Assembly: GCF_900109995.1 (NCBI RefSeq)
Contig: NZ_FOCB01000012.1
Span: 124,001 to 188,000 of the forward strand
From: Pseudomonas sp. ok272
GTDB taxonomy: Bacteria > Pseudomonadota > Gammaproteobacteria > Pseudomonadales > Pseudomonadaceae
DNA length: 64,000 nt
Reading direction: 5' to 3'
Positions 8,079 to 16,085 of this stretch are shown here, one piece after another (the first letter of the stretch is position 1; every line of letters begins with the position of its first letter). A program made the translations under genes and the position numbers. The notes under the pieces are model-generated. The model was not told the origin of the DNA. It ran no database searches and worked only from the letters and a program-made list of their open reading frames with translations.

Positions 8079-8519
8079 TCAGCCCTCCTTGTTGGGCGGC
8101 CAGCCATTGGTGTTGATTTTCGAGGTCCATTGGAGAAACTCGGCGATGTCATCCACCTCCTGGTCCGTCAACTTGAACTGAGGCATCGCTCGGCGGCCCG
8201 GTACACCCAACGGCTGCATTTTCATCCAAGCATGCAGGAAGGATTTGAAGCCCTCCTCCCCGCCCCGGCGCTGGAACACATTGCCCAGCTCAGGCGCAAA
8301 ATAGGCGCCCTCGCCTAGCAAGGTGTGGCAGCCGATGCAGTTGTTTTGCTCCCAGACCGTTTTTCCGCGTATCACTGATTCGGTTAATTGCGCTTCATTG
8401 CTGCGCTTGGGAAAGGTTTGTTCCGTGTGGTAAGTCAAGGCCAGGAATATCAGGAAGAAGAAGATGCTTCCCCCGAAATAGATATTCCTGGCCATGCCTT
8501 TTGTGAAGGTCTCTGACAT
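8079..8519 (-). CDS. norC: NorC, membrane-anchored cytochrome c subunit of NO reductase
   Basis: The ATG at 8519 (MSETFTKGMARNIYFGG) gives 146 aa, the length of P. aeruginosa NorC; a ten-residue upstream extension is ignored. One N-terminal membrane anchor is followed by a periplasmic cytochrome c domain with heme motif CIGCH near residue 61 and a Met ligand in AMPQF. It passes electrons to NorB. A perfect Dnr box lies 58 bp upstream. Confidence 0.97.
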   Translation of the reverse strand: MSETFTKGMARNIYFGGSIFFFLIFLALTYHTEQTFPKRSNEAQLTESVIRGKTVWEQNNCIGCHTLLGEGAYFAPELGNVFQRRGGEEGFKSFLHAWMKMQPLGVPGRRAMPQFKLTDQEVDDIAEFLQWTSKINTNGWPPNKEG

Positions 8520-8547
8520 GGTCGCTTCCTCATTGCTTGGCCCGACC

Positions 8548-8553
8548 ATGATA
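8548..8553 (-). promoter_or_regulatory. -10 element of norCB
   Basis: TATCAT on the minus strand. It would place the start of transcription about 42 bases from the centre of the Dnr box, the standard position for activation by Fnr-type regulators. Confidence 0.55.
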
Positions 8554-8576
8554 GGAAGCTAAGGGTTGAAACCCGC

Positions 8577-8590
8577 TTGATGGCGATCAA
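8577..8590 (-). promoter_or_regulatory. Dnr/Anr box of norCB
   Basis: TTGAT-GGCG-ATCAA is a perfect match to the Fnr/Dnr consensus, immediately upstream of the norC -10 element. Confidence 0.88.
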
Positions 8591-8635
8591 GAAAGCCAGA
8601 TGGTTTTGGTCGGGTATTGCCGATAACCAAGATCG

Positions 8636-8729
8636 AATGTGGGATCGAGCCTGCTCGCGAAGGCAATGTGCCAGTCAACATAAATATTGAACGTGACGGC
8701 GCCTTCGCGAGCAGACTCACTCCCACATT
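8636..8729. repeat. REP inverted pair (REPIN)
   Basis: Two roughly 29-base arms, AATGTGGGA...CGCGAAGGC and its inverse GCCTTCGCG...TCCCACATT, flank an unrelated centre. They resemble the abundant REP repeats of fluorescent pseudomonads. The pair sits between norCB and norFEQ and probably separates the two transcripts. Confidence 0.8.
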
Positions 8730-8740
8730 AATGGGTTTCT

Positions 8741-8998
8741 TCAACGGGATAACACTAGCGTCATCCCCACTATGGCCGCCAACACCAGCGCCCAGCTCAA
8801 CATCAAGCGGCGCCATAAACGCGGGGCGCGGCGCAGTTCCATGAAGCCATCGGTGATCAGCCAGGCTTTGCCCACCGCCACCAGCAAGATGGCCATCGCC
8901 AACGGCCGCGTCGCGCCGACCTGGGCCAGCGCCATCGTGCACACGCTTAACGTGTTCAGCGCGGCCCAGCAGGTCAGCAGTAATCTAGAAGCTGACAT
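8741..8998 (-). CDS. norF: NorF, small membrane protein (prokaryotic COX4-like)
   Basis: The start at 8998 follows GGGAGG and gives 85 aa with three hydrophobic segments. The length, position directly after norE, and sequence type (cytochrome c oxidase subunit IV-like) identify NorF. NorE and NorF are accessory membrane proteins that help full NO reductase activity by an unknown mechanism. The stop lies beside the REP pair. Confidence 0.8.
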   Translation of the reverse strand: MSASRLLLTCWAALNTLSVCTMALAQVGATRPLAMAILLVAVGKAWLITDGFMELRRAPRLWRRLMLSWALVLAAIVGMTLVLSR

Positions 8999-9009
8999 CA
9001 AGCCTCCCG

Positions 9010-9597
9010 TCAGTCGAGCACATAGACCAGCGGAAACAGTACGACCCAGATCAGATCGACCATGTGCCAATACAGCACGCCACATTCAAAACCGCTGCGG
9101 TTGTCGGCGTTGTACAGGCCTCGCCGGCAACGCTCGGCCAGCCATCCGAGGATGAACATGCCGAGCAGTACATGGAGAAAATGAAACCCGGTGAGAATCC
9201 AGTAGAGGGTGAAAAACGTGTTGTGCTCCATGCCGAGCCCCGAGGCCAGCAAGTGCCGGTACTCGGTGACTTTCAGCACCACGTAGAGACTCGCGGCGAG
9301 CAACGCGGTCAACAGAAAGATTGCGCCGTGGCGTGGCCGTGAGTGCCGGACTTGCTCTTGCCCCAGCGCGGCGAACAACCCCGCCGTGAGCAGGCTCAAC
9401 GTCATCGCCAGCCCGGTGGCGCTGTTGAGCAACAGTCGGCTTTCAGCGAACAGTTGCGGCTTGAGCGCCTGGGTCACCGTGAACGCCAGAATCAAAACCG
9501 CGAACACCGACAACTCGGCCAGAATGAAAAACCACATCGCCAGATCGCCCGGCAAGTGGCCACGGGACACGTCGCGGGACTCAGCCGAAGTGGACAT
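9010..9597 (-). CDS. norE: NorE, cytochrome c oxidase subunit III-like protein
   Basis: 195 aa with five membrane helices of the COX3 family (LPGDLAMWFFILAELSVF near the start, FECGVLYWHMVDLIWVVLFPLVYV at the end). In pseudomonads this gene (norE/nirO) follows nirQ. The ATG at 9597 is preferred over an upstream TTG. It overlaps the norQ end by 17 bases, so translation is likely coupled. Confidence 0.88.
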   Translation of the reverse strand: MSTSAESRDVSRGHLPGDLAMWFFILAELSVFAVLILAFTVTQALKPQLFAESRLLLNSATGLAMTLSLLTAGLFAALGQEQVRHSRPRHGAIFLLTALLAASLYVVLKVTEYRHLLASGLGMEHNTFFTLYWILTGFHFLHVLLGMFILGWLAERCRRGLYNADNRSGFECGVLYWHMVDLIWVVLFPLVYVLD

Positions 9598-10384
9598 CAA
9601 CCACGTCCATCAGCGCGGCAACCGTTAACGGATCATCGCTCAACGGCTCAGCCAGACACGCCATGCACGCCTCTCGCGGGCTCATGCCGGAGCGGATCAT
9701 GCGCGCGGTGAAAATCAGCAGCCGCGTCGAGGCGACTTCCTCCAGGTCATGCTGATCGAGCCGGCGCAAGGCCTGCCCGAGCCTGACCACCTGCGCCGCC
9801 AACGCGCTGTCCACCTGAGCCTCCCTCGCGACAATGCGTTCTTCGTCGGCCACTGGCGGATAGCCGAAGCGCATCGCCACGAAGCGTTGTCGGGTGCTGG
9901 GCTTCATGCCCTTGAGCAGGTTTTGGTAACCGGGGTTGTAAGACACCGCTAGCATGAAGGACGACGGCGCCTTCAACACTTCGCCGGTGCGTTCCAGGAA
10001 CAGTTCCCGACGATCATCGGCCAGTGGATGCAGGACCACGACGGTGTCCTGACGGGCCTCGACCACTTCATCGAGGTAACAGATCCCCCCTTCCCGCACC
10101 GCGCGGGTCAAGGGGCCGTCCTGCCACCAAGTGCCCTGAGCGCCAATCAGATGGCGGCCGATCAGGTCGGCAGCACTCAAATCGTCGTGGCACGCCACGG
10201 TGTACAGCGGCAGTTTCAAGCGATGGGCCATGTGCTGGACGAAACGGGTCTTGCCGCACCCGGTCGGGCCTTTGATCAGTACCGGCATGCCGTGGCGCCA
10301 GGCCTGCTCGAACAGCATCTCCTCATTATTCAGCGGTTGATAGAAGGGTTCGACGGGGTGTTCGCGAGACGGGATACGGTCCAT
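9581..10384 (-). CDS. norQ: NorQ/NirQ, MoxR-type AAA+ ATPase
   Basis: 267 aa. Walker A GPTGCGKT is near residue 38, Walker B ICYLDEV near 100, and the C-terminal half is of the CbbQ/NirQ/NorQ type. The protein works with the VWA protein NorD to activate NO reductase. The gene is called nirQ when beside nirS, and a nirS relic is indeed the divergent neighbour here. A Dnr box lies in the shared upstream region. Confidence 0.93.
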   Translation of the reverse strand: MDRIPSREHPVEPFYQPLNNEEMLFEQAWRHGMPVLIKGPTGCGKTRFVQHMAHRLKLPLYTVACHDDLSAADLIGRHLIGAQGTWWQDGPLTRAVREGGICYLDEVVEARQDTVVVLHPLADDRRELFLERTGEVLKAPSSFMLAVSYNPGYQNLLKGMKPSTRQRFVAMRFGYPPVADEERIVAREAQVDSALAAQVVRLGQALRRLDQHDLEEVASTRLLIFTARMIRSGMSPREACMACLAEPLSDDPLTVAALMDVVDVHFG

Positions 10385-10465
10385 GGGCTGCCTGTTCCAA
10401 AAGCGGATTCAAGGAACACGCTAAGGGCGCCTGCGACAACCTGGCAAGTGACATGACCGGCAAAC

Positions 10466-10479
10466 TTGATCGCCGTCAA
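10466..10479. promoter_or_regulatory. Dnr/Anr box in the norQ-nirS divergent region
   Basis: TTGAT-CGCC-GTCAA matches the consensus with one mismatch. It lies 82 bp from the norQ start and about 106 bp from the nirS relic start. It may still serve norQEF. Confidence 0.75.
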
Positions 10480-10584
10480 GCGAGCAGTGGTCCGCTCGGG
10501 CATAGCGCTTGCAGCGCACTAAGAACCTGCGTTCTGCGCTGCCGTTCCAGCACATCGCAAAGGTCTTGCCTGAGGAGAGATAGA

Positions 10585-10947
10585 ATGCTGATCAGCAATA
10601 GAAATACGTTTGTCCTGACTGTCGCCACACTCTGTTCGGCGCTAGCCCCGGCGATGAGTCAGGTCGCCAGCGCTGACGAATCTGCCACGGTGGCAGCCAA
10701 CCCGCCCATGGTGAAAACCGCCGGTGCGCCTGACCTGCGCCGGGCCGAGTTCGACGCGTCCAAGGAAATATATTTCCAGCGCTGCGCCGGTTGCCACGGT
10801 GTTCCGCGCAAAGGGGCCACCGGTAAACCCTTAACGCCGGACATTACCCAGTCTCGCGGCAACCGTAAGCTAATCGAGACCGGTTATGCGGTGCACATCT
10901 CGCGAATCTCCGCGTCGGGCCGCTATCTGCTGGTGATTGGGCGAGAT
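10585..10947 (+). pseudogene. nirS: Relic of nirS (cytochrome cd1 nitrite reductase)
   Basis: A good ribosome site (GAGGAG) and a signal peptide (MLISNRNTFVLTVATLCSAL) lead into the NirS N-terminal heme c region. PPMVKTAGAPDLRRAEFDAS, IYFQRCAGCHGV and RKGATGKPLTPDITQSRG are near identical to NirS. The frame then jumps in frame to ETGYAVHISRISASGRYLLV, which belongs to the start of the d1-heme propeller; roughly 110 residues are missing. Homology stops at IGRD, and the frame continues to 11079 only by running antisense through the neighbouring SDR gene. The remaining 300 or more residues, nirM and the heme d1 genes are absent. The product cannot reduce nitrite. Confidence 0.9.
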
Positions 10948-10953
10948 GTTTGG

Positions 10954-11700
10954 TCAGCCCAAGGTGTAACCGTTATCGACTTTCCAGTCCTGACCGTAAA
11001 CACCCCGGGCACCTTGGGACAGTTGAAAGACAATCACGTTGGCTACCGCCGAGGCATCGAGAAAATGGCCGGGCAATAGCCGTTTGCCAAGGGTGTTGGC
11101 GACGTCGCCAAGCTCCTCTTCGTTCAAGCCCAGGTGGTTCCACATCGAGGTCGCGGTCGGTCCGGGGGAGACTAGGTTGATGCGCACATCAAAGCGCGCG
11201 AACTCCACCGCCAAGGTACGCGCCTGAGCCGTGAGCGCAGCCTTGCTGGCGATGCAGGCTGCCAGGCCGGGGAAGCTCGAGCCGGTCAGGAAACTTCCGA
11301 TAAACACCACCGACGCCGGACTGGCCAGCGTCCCGCGCAACGCCGCCAAGGTGTTCAGCGCCCCGGCACCGTTGACTGCCCACTGGCGCTGGAAGGCAGG
11401 CATGTCAAGGCTGTTGGCCATTTCGGCGATCCCCGCGTTGGGCACCAGATAATCCACGGGGCCCAGCGCCGACGCGCGCTCGGCCAGGCTGCGCAGGTCG
11501 TCCTGACAGGTGACGTCGCCGGCGCACCACTGCAGTCGGTCGCCGTAGATCTGCTGCAAGGTCGGCAATTCACCGACGGTCCGTGACATCGCCAGCACCT
11601 TGACCCCGCGCGGCAAAAGCGCGGCGCACAAGGCCAGGCCAATCCCGGAACTGGCGCCGGTGATCACGGCCAAACGATCCTGGAACTCGGTGTACATCAT
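10954..11700 (-). CDS. Short-chain dehydrogenase/reductase lacking the catalytic tyrosine
   Basis: 248 aa from an ATG-ATG start at 11700 with AGGAGAAC just upstream. The Rossmann motif TGASSGIG is near residue 15, and NAGIA, the catalytic-type Ser (FIGSFLTG) and SPGPTATSMW are present. The canonical YxxxK is replaced by CIASK, so the tyrosine is a cysteine (TGC, one transition from TAC). NAD(P) binding should be intact but activity is doubtful. Its 3' end forms the breakpoint of the nirS relic, so it entered or was joined here during decay of the nir/nos region. Substrate unknown. Confidence 0.75.
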   Translation of the reverse strand: MMYTEFQDRLAVITGASSGIGLALCAALLPRGVKVLAMSRTVGELPTLQQIYGDRLQWCAGDVTCQDDLRSLAERASALGPVDYLVPNAGIAEMANSLDMPAFQRQWAVNGAGALNTLAALRGTLASPASVVFIGSFLTGSSFPGLAACIASKAALTAQARTLAVEFARFDVRINLVSPGPTATSMWNHLGLNEEELGDVANTLGKRLLPGHFLDASAVANVIVFQLSQGARGVYGQDWKVDNGYTLG

Positions 11701-11815
11701 GTTCTCCTGGGCATCGTCGATGCCAAGCACTGGGGACATTACGGGCCCCTATCTTGGAACAAGTGCGCAAATACCGACTTGACGGCGATCAGATTTTTTT
11801 CGAAGGCGTACCGGC

Positions 11816-12435
11816 TCAATGAGTCGCGTGGGACATAGCCGGTTGCTGGAGCACGCTCCGATCGATATCGCTGAAGCGCAGTACGCGACCACCCTGCTCG
11901 ATGGCCAGTTTTTCGGCAGACAATCGCCAGCATCGCGCGGCCGAAGCTGATCAGCGTCGCCGGCGCCAGGATCAGCCCCCCCCAACCGGTGACCGAGTCG
12001 ACGTTGAACACCGGAATACGCAACAGCTCGGCATCGACGGGATGCCAATGATCCGCACTTCGCCCTGATGGCCGCCGCTCCAGAAGCCGTAGTACTCGTC
12101 GGCTCGCCGGCGCCGACATAGATTTTCGCTTGCGCATCCTTGACCGCCGCCATCCATGACTCACGGTTAGGCCGGAATATCCACCACGTCCAGGCTCTGG
12201 AACGCATAACTGATGACCTTGCCGGCAGCGGATAGCGTGCGCACCTTGTACCGGTCTTCGGGCGCGAAAACCGTATCGGTGACGGGAAACGTCTTGTCGA
12301 TACGCTGCTACTCAATGTCACCGTAGGACATGGCCTGCACGGTCGCGAACACGGCGATCAGCAGCAGTAACACATCACCAGCCCGACGCTCCAGGCGTGC
12401 CGGGTGCCATGTATCGCGGGCGGATGGATTGTCAT
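11816..12435 (-). pseudogene. Fused relics of nosR, nosZ and probably nosL
   Basis: Reading down the minus strand from ATG at 12435, a signal segment (with a frameshift) and AVFATVQAMSYGDIE, then DRYKVRTLSAAGKVISYAFQ and SLDVVDIPA, match the N-terminus of NosR, interrupted by stop codons. Next, in shifted frames, come AKIYVGAGEP, DEYYGFWSGGHQGEVRIIG and ELLRIPVFNVDSVTGWG, which belong to the N-terminal propeller of nitrous-oxide reductase NosZ. The last part, KLAIEQGGRVLRFSDIDRSV to a stop at 11816, resembles a NosL C-terminus; this third assignment is tentative. An intact nosRZDFYL operon spans about 7 kb, so about nine tenths has been deleted. Confidence 0.82.
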
Positions 12436-12543
12436 GAGTTCGCTGATTTCAAGGGGGCTGCGCTCATGTTAGGGAGCGTTGCGCGCCCTGCCCCTGATTG
12501 AAATCAACTCGCTAAAATCCTTGTGCCAGAGCAGCCATAAGCC

Positions 12544-13932
12544 TCAAACAGTGCGGGAAAACTGACCTTTCTGTGCGTCACACAGGTAGGCGTCAAACGC
12601 CATGGCGACGCTGCGCATCATCAAATGCCCTTGGGGCAACAGCAGCAATTGGTCGTAGTGAATCTCCAGCAGTCCGTCACACACATGCTCGTCCAACTGC
12701 GCCAGCGCGTCGGCAAAATATTCGGTGAAACAAATGCCATGTCCAGCCTCGAACTTGCCGAAATCGATCCGGCCGTGACACATCAGTTCGCTGATCACAT
12801 CACGGCGCAGCAGGTCATCGGCGTTCAAACGGTAACCGCGATGCACCGGTAACAAGCCTTGATCGATGCGCGCGTAGTACTGCGAAAGCTCCTTGACGCT
12901 CTGGCTGTAGCTGTCGCCGACCTTGCCGATCGACGACACCCCCAGACCGATCAAATCGCAGTCGGCATGGGTTGAGTATCCCTGGAAATTGCGTTGCAGG
13001 GTGCCGTGGGTGCGGGCCAGTGCCAGCTCATCGTCCGGCAAGGCAAAGTGATCCATACCGATATAGACATAACCGGCCTGGGTCAGACGGCGGATGGTCA
13101 GTTCCAGCAACTCAAGCTTGCGCTCCGCTGGCGGCATGTCCTCGCGGCGAATCAAGCGTTGCGCGCGCACCAGTTCCGGCAAATGAGCGTAGCTGTAGGC
13201 AGCAATTCGATCCGGAAGCAACTCAATGATTTTGCCAAGGGTGACATCGAAACTCTGCACCGTTTGCAGGGGCAGGCCGTAAATCAGGTCGACGCTGATC
13301 GACTTAAATTGCGCCCGGCGCGCTGCGGCGACCAAGGCATAAATCTGCTCTTCACTTTGCTGGCGATTGACCGCCGCCTGCACGTTGGGGTCGAAGTCCT
13401 GCACGCCGAAACTCAGGCGATTGAAGCCTAACTGGCGCAGCGACTGGATCTGTTCGGGGCTGATGGTGCGCGGATCGACCTCGATAGAAAACTCATGGTC
13501 ATCGCTGTCGTCCATGTCGAAGGCCTGGTGCAGACAATCCATCAGGTCCGCCAACTGTTCGCTGGTCAAATAGGTCGGCGTGCCCCCGCCCAAGTGCAGT
13601 TGCGTCAGCTTGCGCGTGCTGTCGAACAAGGCTGCCTGCATCGCGATTTCGCGCTTGAGGTACGTCAGGTATTCGACGGCGCGGGTTTTTTTTTGAGTGA
13701 TGATTTTGTTGCAGGCGCAGTAGTAACAAAGGCTCTTGCAGAACGGGATGTGGATGTACACCGACAGCGCTTTGGGTGTCAGCGCCTGGTTGCTGTCGCA
13801 AGCCGCACGCTGATAGTCATCGACGGCGAACGCCTTATGAAACTGCGGCGCGGTCGGGTAAGAGGTATAGCGCGGGCCGGGACGGTCGTACTTTTCGACC
13901 AGGGCGCGATTGAAATCAAATGAAGTCGTCAT
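12544..13932 (-). CDS. hemN: HemN, oxygen-independent coproporphyrinogen III oxidase
   Basis: The start at 13932 (MTTSFDFNRALVEKYDRPGP) gives 462 aa, the usual HemN length. The radical-SAM cluster motif CKSLCYYCAC near residue 60 is intact, followed by QLHLGGGTPTYL. The enzyme decarboxylates coproporphyrinogen III without oxygen in the cytoplasm, supplying heme for anaerobic respiration. Its start overlaps the end of the hemN-like gene upstream by 17 bases, so both depend on the Dnr/Anr promoter at 15364. Confidence 0.96.
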   Translation of the reverse strand: MTTSFDFNRALVEKYDRPGPRYTSYPTAPQFHKAFAVDDYQRAACDSNQALTPKALSVYIHIPFCKSLCYYCACNKIITQKKTRAVEYLTYLKREIAMQAALFDSTRKLTQLHLGGGTPTYLTSEQLADLMDCLHQAFDMDDSDDHEFSIEVDPRTISPEQIQSLRQLGFNRLSFGVQDFDPNVQAAVNRQQSEEQIYALVAAARRAQFKSISVDLIYGLPLQTVQSFDVTLGKIIELLPDRIAAYSYAHLPELVRAQRLIRREDMPPAERKLELLELTIRRLTQAGYVYIGMDHFALPDDELALARTHGTLQRNFQGYSTHADCDLIGLGVSSIGKVGDSYSQSVKELSQYYARIDQGLLPVHRGYRLNADDLLRRDVISELMCHGRIDFGKFEAGHGICFTEYFADALAQLDEHVCDGLLEIHYDQLLLLPQGHLMMRSVAMAFDAYLCDAQKGQFSRTV

Positions 13933-15304
13933 GATCCATCCACTCGCAAGGGGGTTCATGCCCCACACCGCCTGCATCCTTTTCAAACACATTGCAGATG
14001 GCATCTACATGCGGCCGACCGGCCGGAAGAATACTGATGAAACGGTCCGACAGTTCAATCAACCCGTCACGGGTCAATTGCTCCAGCACAGGCCAGGCGG
14101 CATAAAAGTACTGGCGAAAAACCAGCCCATAACGCGTCTCGATGGCCTGGATATCCAGTTCCAGATCACACGCCAGGCGTTCCATGACCAAGTGTCGGAC
14201 CTGATCGCCGGCCTCGCAGCGCCAACCGCGACTTGTCGGTAATTGGTCCATGTCCAGGTGCCGCTGATACTGCTCCAGGTCGTCGGTGTTTTGCGCATAC
14301 AAATCGTCGATCTGACTGATAGCGCCCAAACCGAAGCCGATCTGGTCGCAATACCCGTAACGGGTAAACCCCTCACAATTGCGACGCAGTCGACCGCGCT
14401 CCTGAGCAATCGCCAGATCGTCGTCGGGCCGGACAAACTGCCCCATACCGATGTAGTGATAACTGGCGCCGAGTAACTGTTCAAAGCAGATCTGGCGCAT
14501 TGCGCCTTTATCGTCCTCGCTGGAAAACGCCCTGAGGGTGTCGGTGGACATCAACCGATAGCGTTGGGGTGGCCGCGCATAATCAAACACCAGCAGCCGG
14601 TCCGGTTCCAGTTCTATGAGGGTGGCCAATTTCAGCGCGAAACTTTCCGGTGTCTGCCAGGCATGGCCATACCCCAGATCGACATTGATGGAGCGATAAC
14701 CAAAGGTCCGGGCGGCATCGATCAGCGAATGGATAGGTGCCGGGTTCTGGTAGCAGTCCACCGACATCCCACTGTCGGCACCGATGTCCGGAACGCCGAT
14801 GCTGACATGGTTGAACCCCAGTTCACGTAGCACGCCCATGGTCGACCAATCGGTGTGATGAAGGTCGACCTCAACGCTGTACTCACCGCATTCATGGCCA
14901 AGAAAGTTGAATCGGCCACGAAGGTGACTCATCAGCCGGCTCAGGTGGGCGATGGCGGGTGTTCCGCCCCCCAAATGAAACTGCTCGACCCGCTGGCCCG
15001 TTCCCAGATGACAACCAACCAGGTCAATTTCATGTTGCAGACGCTGCAGATAGCGCTCGACACCACTGTGCCCGCATGAAATATCGCGAGGGGAACACAA
15101 GGCAGGCCCCCCCAGGCTAGAAGGCAGTTGCACGCTCAGGGACAACGGACGACGCCTCTGGCGACTGCTGCGCAAAGCCCGAAGCAGATCCAGAGAACCG
15201 ATGCCGTCATGGAACTTGTTGGTCTCGACATGGCAGTTGGGGTCGAGCACGCCTTGATCGCACCGAGCGTTAAGCTCGCCGGGCTGGTGAAATAGATTGA
15301 GCAT
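13916..15304 (-). CDS. HemN-like protein without the radical-SAM cysteine motif
   Basis: 462 aa from ATG at 15304, the same length as HemN and alignable through most of its span (QFHLGGGTPAIAHLSRLMSH, ELGFNHVSIGVPDIG, YHYIGMGQFVRPDDDLA, DQIGFGLGAISQI). The region that should carry CxxxCxxC reads SVQLPSSLGGPALCSPRD and lacks the three-cysteine spacing. It therefore should not bind a radical-SAM 4Fe-4S cluster. It may be a heme-binding or chaperone-like HemN relative, or a partner of HemN, with which it is translationally coupled. The intact frame over 1.4 kb argues against simple decay. Confidence 0.8.
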   Translation of the reverse strand: MLNLFHQPGELNARCDQGVLDPNCHVETNKFHDGIGSLDLLRALRSSRQRRRPLSLSVQLPSSLGGPALCSPRDISCGHSGVERYLQRLQHEIDLVGCHLGTGQRVEQFHLGGGTPAIAHLSRLMSHLRGRFNFLGHECGEYSVEVDLHHTDWSTMGVLRELGFNHVSIGVPDIGADSGMSVDCYQNPAPIHSLIDAARTFGYRSINVDLGYGHAWQTPESFALKLATLIELEPDRLLVFDYARPPQRYRLMSTDTLRAFSSEDDKGAMRQICFEQLLGASYHYIGMGQFVRPDDDLAIAQERGRLRRNCEGFTRYGYCDQIGFGLGAISQIDDLYAQNTDDLEQYQRHLDMDQLPTSRGWRCEAGDQVRHLVMERLACDLELDIQAIETRYGLVFRQYFYAAWPVLEQLTRDGLIELSDRFISILPAGRPHVDAICNVFEKDAGGVGHEPPCEWMDHDDFI

Positions 15305-15363
15305 GACAGGTCTCCGAGACTGGCTGCGGACCACCAGTGTCGGGGGCTGGCGCTCAATGGTCC

Positions 15364-15377
15364 TTGATTTACATCAA
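15364..15377 (-). promoter_or_regulatory. Dnr/Anr box of the hemN-like/hemN operon
   Basis: TTGAT-TTAC-ATCAA is a perfect consensus, 60 bp upstream of the hemN-like start. Confidence 0.85.
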
Positions 15378-15424
15378 GCATGACCAAAGTGCTCGTTTCG
15401 CACCCGATCAGCGGACACGTCGAA

Positions 15425-15581
15425 TCACCACGTCAGATAAAACATGCCCTTGGCCAGCAGCATGACCTTGGTTGGGGAGCTGTTTGCGGATACGTTCCAG
15501 AAACAGGACTTCGAAGAACACCGTGCCGATAAAAATCAGCGCGGCAAACAGATGCTACGTCTAAAACAGCGGATAGAGCAT
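15425..15581 (-). pseudogene. Deleted and nonsense-mutated copy of the CopD-like membrane gene
   Basis: The minus strand reads MLYPLF, two stop codons, then HLFAALIFIGTVFFEVLF and RIRKQLP, followed by a frame-shifted junction to KVMLLAKGMFYLTW and a stop. These are the first and last segments of the gene at 1694-2134 (VLYPFLLVTHLLAAIAFIG and VILAKAMFYWHG), with about 85-90 residues missing between. It probably is a remnant of a second copy of the NO-linked membrane gene. Confidence 0.8.
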
Positions 15582-15634
15582 GGGATTCTCGCTCTCATTT
15601 CAGCTCGACACGATTCACTCACGGCGGGGAATCA

Positions 15635-16081
15635 TCAGTCCCATCGTTGCACCGCCGCGCGATCACTGTCGCGAGCCTCGACCCAATGGGAACTCTCGGC
15701 CACCTGCTCTTTCTTCCAGAATGGCGCGCGAGTTTTCAGGTAATCCATTACAAACGCACAGGCATCAAACGCCGCTTGACGATGACTGCTGCTGATGCCG
15801 ACAAAGACAATGGGCTCTCCCGGTTGCAACTCTCCGATTCGATGGATCAGCACCAGTCCCAGTAACGGCCAGCGCTGCCGTGCTTCGTCGGCGATCTTGC
15901 CCAGCACTTTTTCGGTCATACCGGGGTAATGTTCAAGAAACATCCCCGCAACAGTTTGTCCGACGCTGGTGTCACGTACATACCCGACAAAGCTCACCAC
16001 GGCGCCGACATTCAGGCTCAAAGCCTGCAGAGTGTTGATTTCGGTGCCGGGATCGAAGCGGTCTGCCTGTACTCGAATCAT
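15635..16081 (-). CDS. moaE: MoaE, large subunit of molybdopterin synthase
   Basis: 148 aa from ATG at 16081. Signature stretches are AVVSFVGYVRD, LEHYPGMTEKVL, HRIGELQPGE and GISSSHRQAAFDACAFVMDY followed by LKTRAPFWKKE. The complex with MoaD converts cPMP to molybdopterin. It follows moaD by four bases. A molybdenum enzyme is not encoded in this window; nitrate reductase elsewhere is the likely client, since moaCDE here is under a Dnr/Anr box. Confidence 0.95.
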   Translation of the reverse strand: MIRVQADRFDPGTEINTLQALSLNVGAVVSFVGYVRDTSVGQTVAGMFLEHYPGMTEKVLGKIADEARQRWPLLGLVLIHRIGELQPGEPIVFVGISSSHRQAAFDACAFVMDYLKTRAPFWKKEQVAESSHWVEARDSDRAAVQRWD

Positions 16082-16085
16082 CGAT

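Noticed and set aside
10948..11079. Continuation of the nirS relic frame as a real C-terminus
   Set aside because: The residues past IGRD are the antisense of the SDR gene end and show no similarity to NirS.
12466..12520. TTGAAATCAA near 12500 as a Dnr box for the nosR relic
   Set aside because: The half sites are separated by two instead of six bases, so it does not fit the consensus.
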